In this document: positions 8,576-17,614 of the stretch, piece by piece
Layout: the number at the start of each line of letters is the position of its first letter
How positions within the stretch are numbered: the first letter of the stretch is position 1
From: Tunicatimonas sp964551335
GTDB lineage: Bacteria; Bacteroidota; Bacteroidia; Cytophagales; Cyclobacteriaceae
Assembly (NCBI GenBank): GCA_964551335.1
Contig: CAZKCO010000021.1
Coordinates: 1-64,000, forward strand
DNA: 64,000 nucleotides
Direction: 5' to 3'
The notes under the pieces: model-generated
Database searches by the model: none
What the model was told of the DNA's origin: nothing
The model's input: only the letters and a program-made list of their open reading frames with translations
Position numbers and translations under genes: made by a program

Positions 8576-11500
8576 TTAAAAGCCTAACTTAACACCGAAT
8601 CTTACGCTTCGGGCAGCTGGATAGGCACCATTGTCAACGCCTAGCTGAACACTACTGGAAGAATACAGGTCTACCTCAGGGTCAAAACCGGTGTAGTTGG
8701 TGACCGTTATCAGATTGTCACCGGCCACATATACCTGCGCTCGCTGTAGCCAATCTACTCCCATAGTGTTAGTTGGTAAGTTGTAGGCCAGGTTGATAGT
8801 TCTTACCCGCAGATAAGATCCGTCAATCACGTCCCGATCACTGAAGTTCTTCCATTCTCCGGCGTTGGTTAGAGGAGCCTCAATGGTGTTACCAGTGCCC
8901 GGGCCAGTCCAGCGCTCATCAAAATACGTTTGTAAGACGTTGTGCTTCTGCGGTTGGGCTAACAAACCTATTCGGTTAAGGTCAGCAATCTCATTACCGT
9001 ATACCCCGTTGATAAAGACCGTTAAAGTGAAGTTACCGTAGCTGAAGTCATTGGAGAACCCGTAAATAAAGTCGGGATTGGGATCGCCGATTACTTCCCG
9101 GTCGTCATCGTTGCGTCGGAAGCCATCGCCATTCAGATCAGCGTAGCGGGGTAAGCCAGGGCGATTCACACCACCCACGGTGTTACCAGCTTCCACAATC
9201 TCTTCTTCAGTCTGCCAGATTCCCTCAAAGCGGTATCCGTAGAACAGTCCTAAGGGCTCACCCGGTAAAGCAATGGAACGGCCGTGGGCTGACTCGCCGC
9301 GCCCAATACCGAACAGCAGACGATCGGTACCCTCCGGTAGTGAAACCAGCTGGTTTTGGTTGAAAGAAATATTGAAGGAAGATCGCCAGCTAAACTTACC
9401 GAACGAATTGTTATAACCTAGCTGTAGTTCAATCCCTTTATTCTCTACCTCGCCAATGTTCTGAACCGATGTGGTATAGCCCGACTGGCTGGGAATGGTG
9501 ACATTCAGCAGAAGGTCATTGGTTCGTTTTATGTAATAATCAGCCGTGAAGTTTACCCTGCCTTCTGCAAACGAGGCGTCTACACCTACGTTGAACTGAG
9601 CAGTTTTCTCCCATTTCAGGTCGGGGTTAGGAATACGGTTGGGCACTAGCCCAATTACCGGGGTCTGATCAATGATGGGTAAGGTAGTTTGGTAAAGTGC
9701 TAGGGACGAATACGGATCAATACTTTCGTTACCGGTTATCCCGTAGGAGCTTCTTAGTTTCAGATCACTGATTAGAGGGCTGTTTTGGAGAAAATCTTCG
9801 TCGCCAATTCTCCAGGCAAAAGCGGCCGAGGGGAATACCCCCCACTTGTTGTCTTTACCGAATTTGGATGAGCCATCCCGGCGAACGGTTCCGGTGAGTA
9901 TATATTTATCTCTAAACACATAGTTAACCCGTCCGATATAGGAGAGTAGACCGGTTTCAACGGTATTGCTGGAGGATGGTCTAGGGTCAGCACCAATCCC
10001 CAGGTTATTGAATTCTAATTTATTTGTGAAAAAGTCATTAGTCTGACTAAATACTTGTTCGGTGCTACGAGTTTGAACGGTGTATCCTACCACTGCATTC
10101 AGGCGATGATCGGCCCCTAGGTTTGCATCGTAAGAGAGCGTGTATTCCTGTAGCCAGTTGGCACTCTGTACAGTTCCGATTGAGGCCACTCCCAGATTGG
10201 GTAATGCCTGAGTCTGGGCGGTATTAGGAATATACACATTTCGTTTAGAGTTAATCAGATCAGCTCCGAAGTTAGCCCGAAATGTAAGTCCTTCTATTAG
10301 CTCTAAATCCATAAAGGTATTGCCAATTATCCGGGTTGTATAGGTGATATCGGAGCGGGTACGGGCAATTGAAACCGGGTTCTCTAAAATCTTGACTGTT
10401 TCGTCTCGGTTATGGGTATAATTTCCCTCTTCATCAAATACCGGAAGCACTGGGGTCATGGTGAGTGCGTTCCAGAGTGGCGAGTCATTCTGAAAGCCGG
10501 TTCCGTCGGAGGGTACCGCATCGTTGACTGTACGATTGGCATTCAGGTTCACGCCAAAACTCAGCCGTTCACTTACTTTCTGATCCAAATTAAACTTCAA
10601 TCCGCCTCGCTTAAAATTAGACTCAATGATAATTCCGTCCTGATCAAAGTAGTTTCCTGATACCAGGTAGCGAGTGTTTTCAGTACCTCCCGAAATGGAG
10701 AGATTATACGAATGGACCAAAGCGGTTCGGAAAATCTCATCCTGCCAATCGGTACCTTCTCCTAGTTCTTCGGGCAGAGGACGGTTTACTCCGTCGTAGA
10801 TGGGGTCTCTTCCATTATTAGCCGCCCATTCGTTATTCAGAATAGCTAACTCTTCGGCATTAGCTAAATCGAGCTTATTTCGGACGTTATCTACTCTAAG
10901 AAAGTAGTCAAAATCTATTTTGGGCTTACCAATCTGCCCACGTTTGGTGGTAATAATCACTACTCCGTTAGCTCCCCGAGCTCCGTATATTGCGGTGGCT
11001 GAAGCGTCTTTAAGAATTTCAATAGACTCAATATCATTAGGGCTGATTGAAGACAAAGGATCGGCGCCAAATGCGTTTCTACCAGCTCCCTGGGGGTTGA
11101 TATTTACGTTATTATCAATAGGAAAGCCATCTACCACGTATAATGGGTCACTGGAGGCATTAATAGAGTTAGAACCTCTAATCCGAACCCGAATTCCCCC
11201 TCCGGGAGCATTAGAAGCAGCGCGGACGTCTACCCCCGGTGCTCTGCCCTGGAGTGATTGCACAAAGGTACTAGCTGGAGTCATTTGGAGAACTTCACCT
11301 TCTACTGAAGCTACCGAACCCGATAGATCACTCTTTTCTACGGTACCGTATCCAATCACTACCACCTCTGAGAGAGACTGAACATCGGGAGGTAGAGAAA
11401 TATTGATTACAGTACGACCTCTTATAATTTCTTCCTTCGTCTCGTACCCGATAGAGGAAAAAACTAATGTTGTTACGGCATCGTCTACGGTAAGCCGATA

Positions 11501-12076
11501 GTTGCCGTCTGCATCAGTAACTGTACCGGTTGCGGTGTTCTTGGCCAGAATATTTACTCCCGGCAGCGGGGTTTTGGTAGATTCATCGGTCACCTGTCCG
11601 CTGATGGTCTGTTCATAGGCAGATTGATCCGATGGTGATGACACCTGGTTGAGGGCACCTGATCGGGGAGGAGTAGGTTTAGCCGGTAGTTTTCCTATTG
11701 GCTGAACCTGAAGCCGGACGGGATTGGCCTGTTCGCGACGTTTAATAATATAGTGCACATCATCCAGTTGCTTAAACTCCAGTCCGTGGGGGTTTAGTAA
11801 CTGATGAAGCGCTTCGGGTAGGTCTTTGTTTCGCCAGGTGGTTTCTTTCACCAGTTTGCCCTGCACTAGGTCTTCCTGATAGCCAAAAGTCACCTGGTAC
11901 TGGTTCTTAATCTGTTCTAAGGCCTGAGTCAAACTCAGGGTTTTATCCTGCGAGCTGCTGATAATGATTGGTTGGGCGGAGGCCAGTTGTTGCTGAGCGT
12001 AGACTGGATAGGTGTATCCCCAAGCTACTACCAGAAGGAGCAGAATTTGTTGATAGTGCGGTAGATGACGATGCAT
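8576..12076 (-). CDS. SusC/RagA-family TonB-dependent transporter with N-terminal STN domain
   Basis: 1166 residues. Order: signal peptide (1-27), STN domain (about 40-115, TLSLTQALEQIKNQYQVTFGY), carboxypeptidase-regulatory-like domain (about 158-235, SGQVTDESTKTPLPGVNI), TonB plug starting SEVVVIGYGTVEKSDLSG, then the barrel ending VRFGVKLGF. The STN domain is the hallmark of transporters that signal through FecR to an ECF sigma, and both of those genes lie directly upstream. It would import large glycan fragments across the outer membrane. It is one residue block longer than the second SusC of this window (49890-52979), which lacks the STN domain and has no sigma/FecR partner. Confidence 0.96.
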   Translation of the reverse strand: MHRHLPHYQQILLLLVVAWGYTYPVYAQQQLASAQPIIISSSQDKTLSLTQALEQIKNQYQVTFGYQEDLVQGKLVKETTWRNKDLPEALHQLLNPHGLEFKQLDDVHYIIKRREQANPVRLQVQPIGKLPAKPTPPRSGALNQVSSPSDQSAYEQTISGQVTDESTKTPLPGVNILAKNTATGTVTDADGNYRLTVDDAVTTLVFSSIGYETKEEIIRGRTVINISLPPDVQSLSEVVVIGYGTVEKSDLSGSVASVEGEVLQMTPASTFVQSLQGRAPGVDVRAASNAPGGGIRVRIRGSNSINASSDPLYVVDGFPIDNNVNINPQGAGRNAFGADPLSSISPNDIESIEILKDASATAIYGARGANGVVIITTKRGQIGKPKIDFDYFLRVDNVRNKLDLANAEELAILNNEWAANNGRDPIYDGVNRPLPEELGEGTDWQDEIFRTALVHSYNLSISGGTENTRYLVSGNYFDQDGIIIESNFKRGGLKFNLDQKVSERLSFGVNLNANRTVNDAVPSDGTGFQNDSPLWNALTMTPVLPVFDEEGNYTHNRDETVKILENPVSIARTRSDITYTTRIIGNTFMDLELIEGLTFRANFGADLINSKRNVYIPNTAQTQALPNLGVASIGTVQSANWLQEYTLSYDANLGADHRLNAVVGYTVQTRSTEQVFSQTNDFFTNKLEFNNLGIGADPRPSSSNTVETGLLSYIGRVNYVFRDKYILTGTVRRDGSSKFGKDNKWGVFPSAAFAWRIGDEDFLQNSPLISDLKLRSSYGITGNESIDPYSSLALYQTTLPIIDQTPVIGLVPNRIPNPDLKWEKTAQFNVGVDASFAEGRVNFTADYYIKRTNDLLLNVTIPSQSGYTTSVQNIGEVENKGIELQLGYNNSFGKFSWRSSFNISFNQNQLVSLPEGTDRLLFGIGRGESAHGRSIALPGEPLGLFYGYRFEGIWQTEEEIVEAGNTVGGVNRPGLPRYADLNGDGFRRNDDDREVIGDPNPDFIYGFSNDFSYGNFTLTVFINGVYGNEIADLNRIGLLAQPQKHNVLQTYFDERWTGPGTGNTIEAPLTNAGEWKNFSDRDVIDGSYLRVRTINLAYNLPTNTMGVDWLQRAQVYVAGDNLITVTNYTGFDPEVDLYSSSSVQLGVDNGAYPAARSVRFGVKLGF

Positions 12077-12152
12077 AGTGAAAAATTTTAGGTTGAGTAT
12101 TTAGTGTATCTGTACTCATTACGGTAGATTATTACGCAAAGAGCTTCACAGT

Positions 12153-13196
12153 TCAGGGTTTTGCTAGGGTGATCGTATCATGGTCTTTTTCTACGGTTAA
12201 TTGAAATACCTCTGACAAATAATGTAGAATCATATCTATTTCCACGGTCCGCAGTTCAGCGGTTAGGATCAACTCGTTGGGGTTGATGTTCTTAGCAACT
12301 ACGGTGTAGCCGTAGTGGTCTTCTATCACTTGAATTACCTCCCGTAACGGAGCCTTTTCAAAGATGAGTACACCTTTGGTCCAGGAGGTGTAAGAGTGAG
12401 GATCAACTACTTTTTTGGTGATCTGCTGATCGGCAATTGCTACCGCTTCTCCGGGTTTCATCTCAATAGAAGCCTCTGAAGATTGGGTTGTGAGGGGAGG
12501 GATGGTAAGGCGAATGCTGCCTTCTTCCAGCAGAATACGATTTTCGTCCCGACGATTGTTCACATTAAATTTAGTACCCAGTACTTCAATAGACACGTCT
12601 TTTGACTGAACCACAAACTTCTGATGATTTTCTTGGCGTACCACCGAAAAGTAGGCTTCCCCTTCCAGCATCACCAAACGAGGCTTCTGGTCGGTCCAAT
12701 TGTCGTGAAAGTGTAAATAGGAATTGGCGCCCAACACTACCGATGAGCCATCGGGCAGTGTGATTTCCTCAGTCTGACCAAAATCAGTAGAATAGCTTTG
12801 TAGTAAGGGGTTATATTGAGTATTACGTAGGGTAAAAAAGGCAGCCGTGAGGCCTAGTACTATTACCGCCGCCGCAGCGTACCAGCGGTAAGCTCGTCCG
12901 GACGATTGCTTTATTTTATAAACCCTTTCGGTACGATTAGCAATAATGTCTTGCCACACCTGCTGGAAATCCTGAGCGTCCGGATGATCGATCTTAAACT
13001 GTATACTCTGAATCAACATTGCCGCTTCTTGAATATCGCTCCTTTTTTCAGGGTAGTCTTGCAACCACTTTTTCCAGAAGGCGTCGGCCATCTCATCTTT
13101 AGACAATATCCACTGTTGGAAAAATGGGTCAGCTACAAAGTCGGCAACAGTAAACTTGGCGTAATTCATTTGGGCGCTCTTTAGAATACGTTCCAA
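12153..13196 (-). CDS. FecR-family anti-sigma/signal-transducing protein
   Basis: 347 residues: a cytoplasmic N-terminal helical part (1-100), one transmembrane segment (RWYAAAAVIVLGLTAAFF, 105-122) and a periplasmic FecR domain (TDFGQTEEITLPDGSSVVLGANS, then EGEAYFSV...FVVQSKDVSIEVLGTKFNVN). The C-terminal STN-like or secretin-like end (APLREVIQVIEDHYGYTVV) is typical of the Bacteroidota form. It would hold the ECF sigma at 13348-14010 until the STN domain of the downstream SusC reports substrate. It lies 76 nt before susC in the same direction. Confidence 0.95.
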   Translation of the reverse strand: MERILKSAQMNYAKFTVADFVADPFFQQWILSKDEMADAFWKKWLQDYPEKRSDIQEAAMLIQSIQFKIDHPDAQDFQQVWQDIIANRTERVYKIKQSSGRAYRWYAAAAVIVLGLTAAFFTLRNTQYNPLLQSYSTDFGQTEEITLPDGSSVVLGANSYLHFHDNWTDQKPRLVMLEGEAYFSVVRQENHQKFVVQSKDVSIEVLGTKFNVNNRRDENRILLEEGSIRLTIPPLTTQSSEASIEMKPGEAVAIADQQITKKVVDPHSYTSWTKGVLIFEKAPLREVIQVIEDHYGYTVVAKNINPNELILTAELRTVEIDMILHYLSEVFQLTVEKDHDTITLAKP

Positions 13197-13255
13197 CGAA
13201 TCACCTATTTACCCCATAAGAAACTGAACATTTTGAAATTTATATACGGAGTGCA

Positions 13256-13283
13256 AAATTTTAGTATGTGAGTGCTAAAATTT
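13256..13283. promoter_or_regulatory. Palindrome between sigma and fecR
   Basis: Perfect 9-bp arms, AAATTTTAG (13256-13264) and CTAAAATTT (13275-13283), are separated by 10 nt. It is the only strong structure in the 151-nt gap between the ECF sigma gene and fecR. It could be an operator or part of the fecR-susC-susD-sulfatase promoter. This is read from symmetry alone. Confidence 0.35.
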
Positions 13284-13347
13284 CGGAGGGAGAGTCATAC
13301 ATTTTTTTCTTATTCCTGGAAGCAAATTAATGTAAAGGCTTAAGCCC

Positions 13348-14010
13348 TCAATATTTAGCCAGCAAGGCGATGATTAGTGATAGAGGAATCATTTTTTCGC
13401 GTAGACAAGCGATAGATCGGCTGACCAGTTTGTAAGTTGCCTTGGTGGAGATGCCCAAAATACTAGCTACTTCGTCGTAGGAGAGCTGGCTGTAAAACTT
13501 CAGAAAAATCACTTCCCGTTGCCGTTGGGTGAGTTCTTCAAGTGCTCGATGCAACTTATGCCGTTCCTCAAGATTATCTTCGTACTGAATCAGAAGGGTT
13601 TCTGAAGATACATCAATCGTAAAATTGTACCCTTCTTCTATTTTTCGGAATGGATGACGCCGAGACTGAGCTTTCAGAATAATATTCCGTAGCGCTTTGT
13701 AGAGGTACGGCCGGATTGAATTTATTCGAGAAGGCTTCCTACGATACTTCCACAAATCAATGAACAGATCGTGTAGACTATCTTTTACTAACTCTGAGTG
13801 GTGGCACAACTTTATTCCGTAATCAAACAACTCATAAAATGTTGCCTGGTACAGCCGTGAGAAGGCTACCTCATCTCCCTTAACAAAGGCAGTCCACAGT
13901 TGCTGCTCAGATTGAATCGATGATGCTAAATCTTTAACCTGTGATATATCACGATCGTCTTCATTATCTTGGAGTTTAGAGTAGACGATATTTAGGTCAG
14001 GGTTGGGCAT
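13348..14010 (-). CDS. ECF RNA polymerase sigma-70 factor, Bacteroidota FecI type
   Basis: 220 residues. Region 2 is seen in AFSRLYQATFYELFDYGIKL and DSLHDLFIDLWKYRRKPSRI. Region 4 is seen in LTQRQREVIFLKFYSQLSYDEV and ASILGISTKATYKLVSRSI. No sensor domain is fused, so control should come from the neighbouring FecR protein. It probably drives the adjacent susC-susD-sulfatase genes. An N-terminal extension of about 35 residues precedes region 2. The start at 14010 is the first ATG; some internal starts would remove part of that extension. Confidence 0.94.
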   Translation of the reverse strand: MPNPDLNIVYSKLQDNEDDRDISQVKDLASSIQSEQQLWTAFVKGDEVAFSRLYQATFYELFDYGIKLCHHSELVKDSLHDLFIDLWKYRRKPSRINSIRPYLYKALRNIILKAQSRRHPFRKIEEGYNFTIDVSSETLLIQYEDNLEERHKLHRALEELTQRQREVIFLKFYSQLSYDEVASILGISTKATYKLVSRSIACLREKMIPLSLIIALLAKY

Positions 14011-14104
14011 GAGTTGATGGGAGAACCTTACCCTAATTACACAATATTATATCATGTTCCAAATTATAGCACCCAAGTACGTGCTAATTTCCCCATTTTT
14101 GTAA

Positions 14105-15061
14105 TCAAGCTGTGTCTTTATTATACAGCCAGGCTACCTGTTGGTTAGCTATGTGTGGTTGGTTAAGAATATCGTGGTAGAGTTCAGGGCGGCGAGCTTG
14201 TTGGTAGCGGTAGCCTCCGGCCTGGGTCAGCTTTTCGGGTACGCATATAGCAGTTACCACTTCATCGCCTAACTTTCGGCATTCGGTGAGTACATCCCCA
14301 AAGGGGTCCAGAATCATAGAGCATCCGTTCTTTAACTGGTCGTCGTCCATTCCGATGGCGTTGGCAAATACCACGTAGAGGGCATTATCGTAAGCGCGGG
14401 CGGGCAGCCATTTCATCAGCCAGGCTCTTCCCTTCAATCCGTCAAACTCCGAGCGTAAGCTGGTTGGGTCGATTTCCCGGGCTTCCCAGTTTGCGGTGAA
14501 GTAACCGGCACCCGGGCGGGTAGAGGGGGTGCCCATGGTGACGTGCGGCATAAACAGAATATCGGCTCCTAGAAAGCGGGTGGCCCGTACGTTTTCGGGA
14601 ATATTATTATCGTAGCAGGTCAGTATTCCGCACTGCCAGCCGTGCAGGATGAAGGTAGTGTATTGGTTGCCGGGAGTAAGCTGAGGATGGATAAACGGAT
14701 GGAGTTTCCGGTGCCGGGCAATCAGACCGCTGGCATCTACGCAGACGTAGGTATTGTACACCTTGTCATCTTCATCCCTTTCAAATAGTCCGGCTAGCAG
14801 CGTTAACTCGAGTTCGGCCGCTAGCTGGATCAGCCACTGGATGCTTTCGCCGTTGGGTACCGGTTCGGCTACAGCCTGAAGATCTTCAAAGGACAGGTGG
14901 CGGGCAAATGCATAACCTGAGAGACAGCATTCATGAAACGCCACTACCTGGGCTCCTTGCTGTTTCGCTGCTTTGGCTAACTGCCGAACACAGGCTCGGT
15001 TACGCGATTTATCTCCATTGCGGTGTTCAAACTGGGCGGTAGCAATATGTAGGTGGTCCAT
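14105..15061 (-). CDS. Carbon-nitrogen hydrolase (nitrilase superfamily amidase)
   Basis: 318 residues. The Glu-Lys-Cys catalytic triad is visible: Glu44 in FHECCLSGY, Lys119 in RHRKLHPF and Cys149 in LTCYDNNIPE. The fold starts immediately at the N-terminus (HIATAQFEHRNGD), which supports the ATG at 15061. Members hydrolyse amides or carbamoyl groups in the cytosol; the size fits N-carbamoylputrescine or N-carbamoyl-amino-acid amidase-like branches, but the substrate cannot be assigned. The neighbours (sigma factor upstream, small secreted protein on the same strand 29 nt upstream) do not suggest a pathway. Confidence 0.9.
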   Translation of the reverse strand: MDHLHIATAQFEHRNGDKSRNRACVRQLAKAAKQQGAQVVAFHECCLSGYAFARHLSFEDLQAVAEPVPNGESIQWLIQLAAELELTLLAGLFERDEDDKVYNTYVCVDASGLIARHRKLHPFIHPQLTPGNQYTTFILHGWQCGILTCYDNNIPENVRATRFLGADILFMPHVTMGTPSTRPGAGYFTANWEAREIDPTSLRSEFDGLKGRAWLMKWLPARAYDNALYVVFANAIGMDDDQLKNGCSMILDPFGDVLTECRKLGDEVVTAICVPEKLTQAGGYRYQQARRPELYHDILNQPHIANQQVAWLYNKDTA

Positions 15062-15089
15062 GTGGTAGCTTTTTATAAAATTTACTGGT

Positions 15090-15539
15090 TTAGGGCGAAT
15101 CCTGCCAGGGACGAATGAAAAATCCGGCTAACTGAGTGTTCTCGTTCATTACTACCCGCACTTCGGGTTGGGCATTTCCCCGTTCAAATTCCCCCCGAAA
15201 CCGAAAGATATAGTAGGCCGGGTCGGTCAACGTCCGATACGCCTCTACGAAGGTAAGCGATTGGTAGTCGCCGAACAATTCGCGGATAGCACTATAAGTC
15301 TGAATCTGCTTCTCAGCGGTAAACTCCTGGCGTACCGCAGCTGTCGCTTCCGACTCTTTGAGCAGATAAGGCGACCCTTTTCGCTGGGTAGTTAACATGA
15401 CATCGGCGAGTGACTGGGCCGTTTGGAGTGGGGCGGCTTTAAGTTCTTCTTCGGTAAGCTTTTCATAGTTGTTTTGGGCGAAGGTGGTTGCACTATATGC
15501 CAACCAAGTTAGAATAAATAGTACGTTGCAAGCAAACAT
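15090..15539 (-). CDS. Small secreted protein, possibly NTF2/DUF3887-like
   Basis: 149 residues with a signal peptide (MFACNVLFILTW...TTFAQ). The mature part has helices followed by the strand-rich end YIFRFRGEFERG...EVRVVMNENTQLAGFFIRPW, a pattern like the DUF3887 or NTF2-like domains of secreted Bacteroidota proteins. I do not recognise a close family and give no function. It precedes the nitrilase-like gene by 28 nt and may be co-transcribed with it. A 16-bp direct repeat lies just upstream (15560-15606). Confidence 0.75.
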   Translation of the reverse strand: MFACNVLFILTWLAYSATTFAQNNYEKLTEEELKAAPLQTAQSLADVMLTTQRKGSPYLLKESEATAAVRQEFTAEKQIQTYSAIRELFGDYQSLTFVEAYRTLTDPAYYIFRFRGEFERGNAQPEVRVVMNENTQLAGFFIRPWQDSP

Positions 15540-15849
15540 AATTAGTAAAAGGCAATAGTTTATTGATAGTTTATAATGTTTGCCCTAAAGTTATTGATAA
15601 TTTATAGTTGAACAAGCAATACTGAACTAACTATTTTTAGGAAAATTAAGATATGAGGTGAATTAGGGCTGGTAAGATCAAAAATACCTCAGTTTAATTT
15701 ATTTACCATAAAGGGATTTAGCCCCAAGAAAGAGACATATTTCCAGATTGGAAACAATTACGAAAAAGAAAGTACTAGAAAGTTACGGTAGAAATAGGTT
15801 AGCCGCAGTGGAAGATTGCTGTAGTTAATTTGGCTATTTACCAATAGTG
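15540..15849. other. 310-nt intergenic region, no gene seen
   Basis: AT-rich, with no ORF of useful length on either strand. The only structure seen is the direct repeat TTATTGATAGTTTATA (15560-15575) and TTATTGATAATTTATA (15591-15606), 15 of 16 identical with starts 31 nt apart, about three helical turns. It lies upstream of the minus-strand gene at 15539 and could bind a regulator. The rest shows nothing that I can name. Confidence 0.5.
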
Positions 15850-16476
15850 CTAGTGGCCAACGATTGCTCGAGTGAGGGCGAACAGCAAAGCGGTTATGCC
15901 AATTCCTAGCAGGAATACATTGTAGGAATAACGAAGTCTCTTGAATTTTTTCACCAAATACGCAGTGCCAGAATAGAATTCGTTAGAAATATTTTTGAAA
16001 ACCAGGCTTTGGTTACCTATCACCTCATTGAAGCTTGCCGCGTATTCTTCTTTGTCCAATTCATCAAAATGCATAGCATTGAACAGGTGCTCTTTCCTCT
16101 CTTCAAAAGTTGGTTTATTACCTTTTTTGTTCAGCCGAATTGGCCTGGCTGCCAATGTCGCTAATGTTAAAGAAATGATGGATGTAATTACAAAAAAAGT
16201 GAGCGCGATAATTTCAGCTGTTGTGAAAGAATCGGCCACCTCAAGAAAAATGATCAGTCCGCTGATAATGATGGAATTTAACTGAATCATAATGTTGGCT
16301 TTGCTATCTACCAAAGCAACATAGCGGGCGATCATCCGGGAGTGGTTTCTTAAGAAGACGGAAACAATCCGAGGAGTGTCTTTATCCTTAAAAGGCCGGA
16401 AAGCCTCATTGAAATCTATTTGCTCTTCAGTATAGTCCATTGGGTGAGCAATATCATCATTATTTGCAATTAACAC
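15850..16476 (-). CDS. Membrane protein resembling the Pycsar effector PycTM (DUF5706-like)
   Basis: 208 residues. A helix with the motif DSKANIMIQLNSIII (57-71) leads into a first transmembrane segment (about 62-80). A second follows at 88-110 and a third near the C-terminus (183-203). The DxKAxxxxxxN signature next to a hydrophobic pair is what I know from the DUF5706/PycTM family, the membrane-damaging effector of Pycsar anti-phage defence. No uridylate or cytidylate cyclase gene lies in the window, so it is an orphan here. Its start overlaps the upstream gene by 17 nt; an ATG at 16440 is an alternative. Family assignment is by eye and moderately sure; a defence role is inference. Confidence 0.6.
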   Translation of the reverse strand: MLIANNDDIAHPMDYTEEQIDFNEAFRPFKDKDTPRIVSVFLRNHSRMIARYVALVDSKANIMIQLNSIIISGLIIFLEVADSFTTAEIIALTFFVITSIISLTLATLAARPIRLNKKGNKPTFEERKEHLFNAMHFDELDKEEYAASFNEVIGNQSLVFKNISNEFYSGTAYLVKKFKRLRYSYNVFLLGIGITALLFALTRAIVGH

Positions 16477-17542
16477 TTAGCTCGGCGCGGAGTTTTCTGG
16501 GGTCGTCAATGACCTTGTAAAACGAATCCATGTAGTTAGTCATACGTTTTTTGGTACCGTCGGTAAGGTAAGGCGATTCTTGGATCAGCGCATAAAATTC
16601 ACTTTTCTTCTGTCTGAATCTGTCCAGTATTTCCGGGAACTCACTAAAATCTCGGCAGGGACCGCGGTATAACCTTTGCTGGATATTCTCGATAGGCAAT
16701 AGCTCCGACGGAATAGCGTAAGGCGGGTCTACAATACCGCAGTAATCAAAATCGTAGGGAACGGCTGTGCGGAGAAACATACTTGGGTCTTTAGGCTTCA
16801 GTATTTTTACGTTATGTTGAGCCGGGATAGACCAGTCGGTGTTCCCGATCATATACTGGAATACGGCAATCAGGTTAATTTCTTCGGGCTTGAAAATATC
16901 GTAGGGAAAATTGCCAGCTCGCAACATTTCGCTATTCAGCCTTTCGGCTACTGCCTCATGAGGTTCTATTAGAAAAGCGTGACGGGTTTGTACCGCTCTC
17001 TTCTTATTTTTAGTGCCGATGTCATTATAGGTAACGCTCAGCAAGCGAACGCGGTAGCTCTGGTCAGTCAGGATATTAAAGAGCCGGTAAACGTAGTATT
17101 CGGAGAGAAGGTACTGCTCGTAGGAATCGCCTGACTTACAAATGCCTACCATTTTTATTTTATCAAAATTACGTAACCACTGCAGGCGCACCGACTTTTT
17201 AGGAAAGTTTAGTTTGATGGGGGGATAGTAGCAGTTCTCCCGGCGATAATTGCCTCTTGCCTTAATGCCAATATCACGATGAACTACCACACTGTCGTTA
17301 TAAACGTATTCTAGTACCGCATCTTGGTACTCAAGGGTATCTTTCCGTCGGTTCAGCTCTTTAAAATCGGAAACAACGGTAATCCTAAGAGAAGCTTCAT
17401 TACCAAATAGAGCAAAAGTTTTCTGAACCTCTTCAAAGCTTTGTCTGAAGTCAGCCGAGGCATCGTAGAGGGAATCAAAATCATGCTGAGCGAGCAGGGT
17501 GGTAGGAAGCGATAGTAACAACCATAAGAGATGCTTCAACAT
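16460..17542 (-). CDS. Secreted CotH-kinase-like protein
   Basis: The ATG at 17542 gives 360 residues starting with a good signal peptide (MLKHLLWLLLSLPTTLLAQ); an upstream in-frame ATG at 17569 would add nine residues. Motifs in order: IKARGNYRR (about 92-101), PPIKLNF, NTDWS (234-238), HNVKIL and PYDFDYCGIV (262-271). The arrangement, RGN then N-x-DW then an Asp-containing YDFD, resembles the atypical CotH kinase fold found in Bacteroidota secreted proteins. I infer the fold, not the activity. It overlaps the following membrane-protein gene, so the two are coupled. An unclassified secreted family is the alternative. Confidence 0.55.
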   Translation of the reverse strand: MLKHLLWLLLSLPTTLLAQHDFDSLYDASADFRQSFEEVQKTFALFGNEASLRITVVSDFKELNRRKDTLEYQDAVLEYVYNDSVVVHRDIGIKARGNYRRENCYYPPIKLNFPKKSVRLQWLRNFDKIKMVGICKSGDSYEQYLLSEYYVYRLFNILTDQSYRVRLLSVTYNDIGTKNKKRAVQTRHAFLIEPHEAVAERLNSEMLRAGNFPYDIFKPEEINLIAVFQYMIGNTDWSIPAQHNVKILKPKDPSMFLRTAVPYDFDYCGIVDPPYAIPSELLPIENIQQRLYRGPCRDFSEFPEILDRFRQKKSEFYALIQESPYLTDGTKKRMTNYMDSFYKVIDDPRKLRAELSVNCK

Positions 17543-17614
17543 GTCAGAAATGCATAAATAAGGTAACATTGATCAATTTATGGTATTTTAAGAAAAATTA
17601 AAACACTCAGTAGA

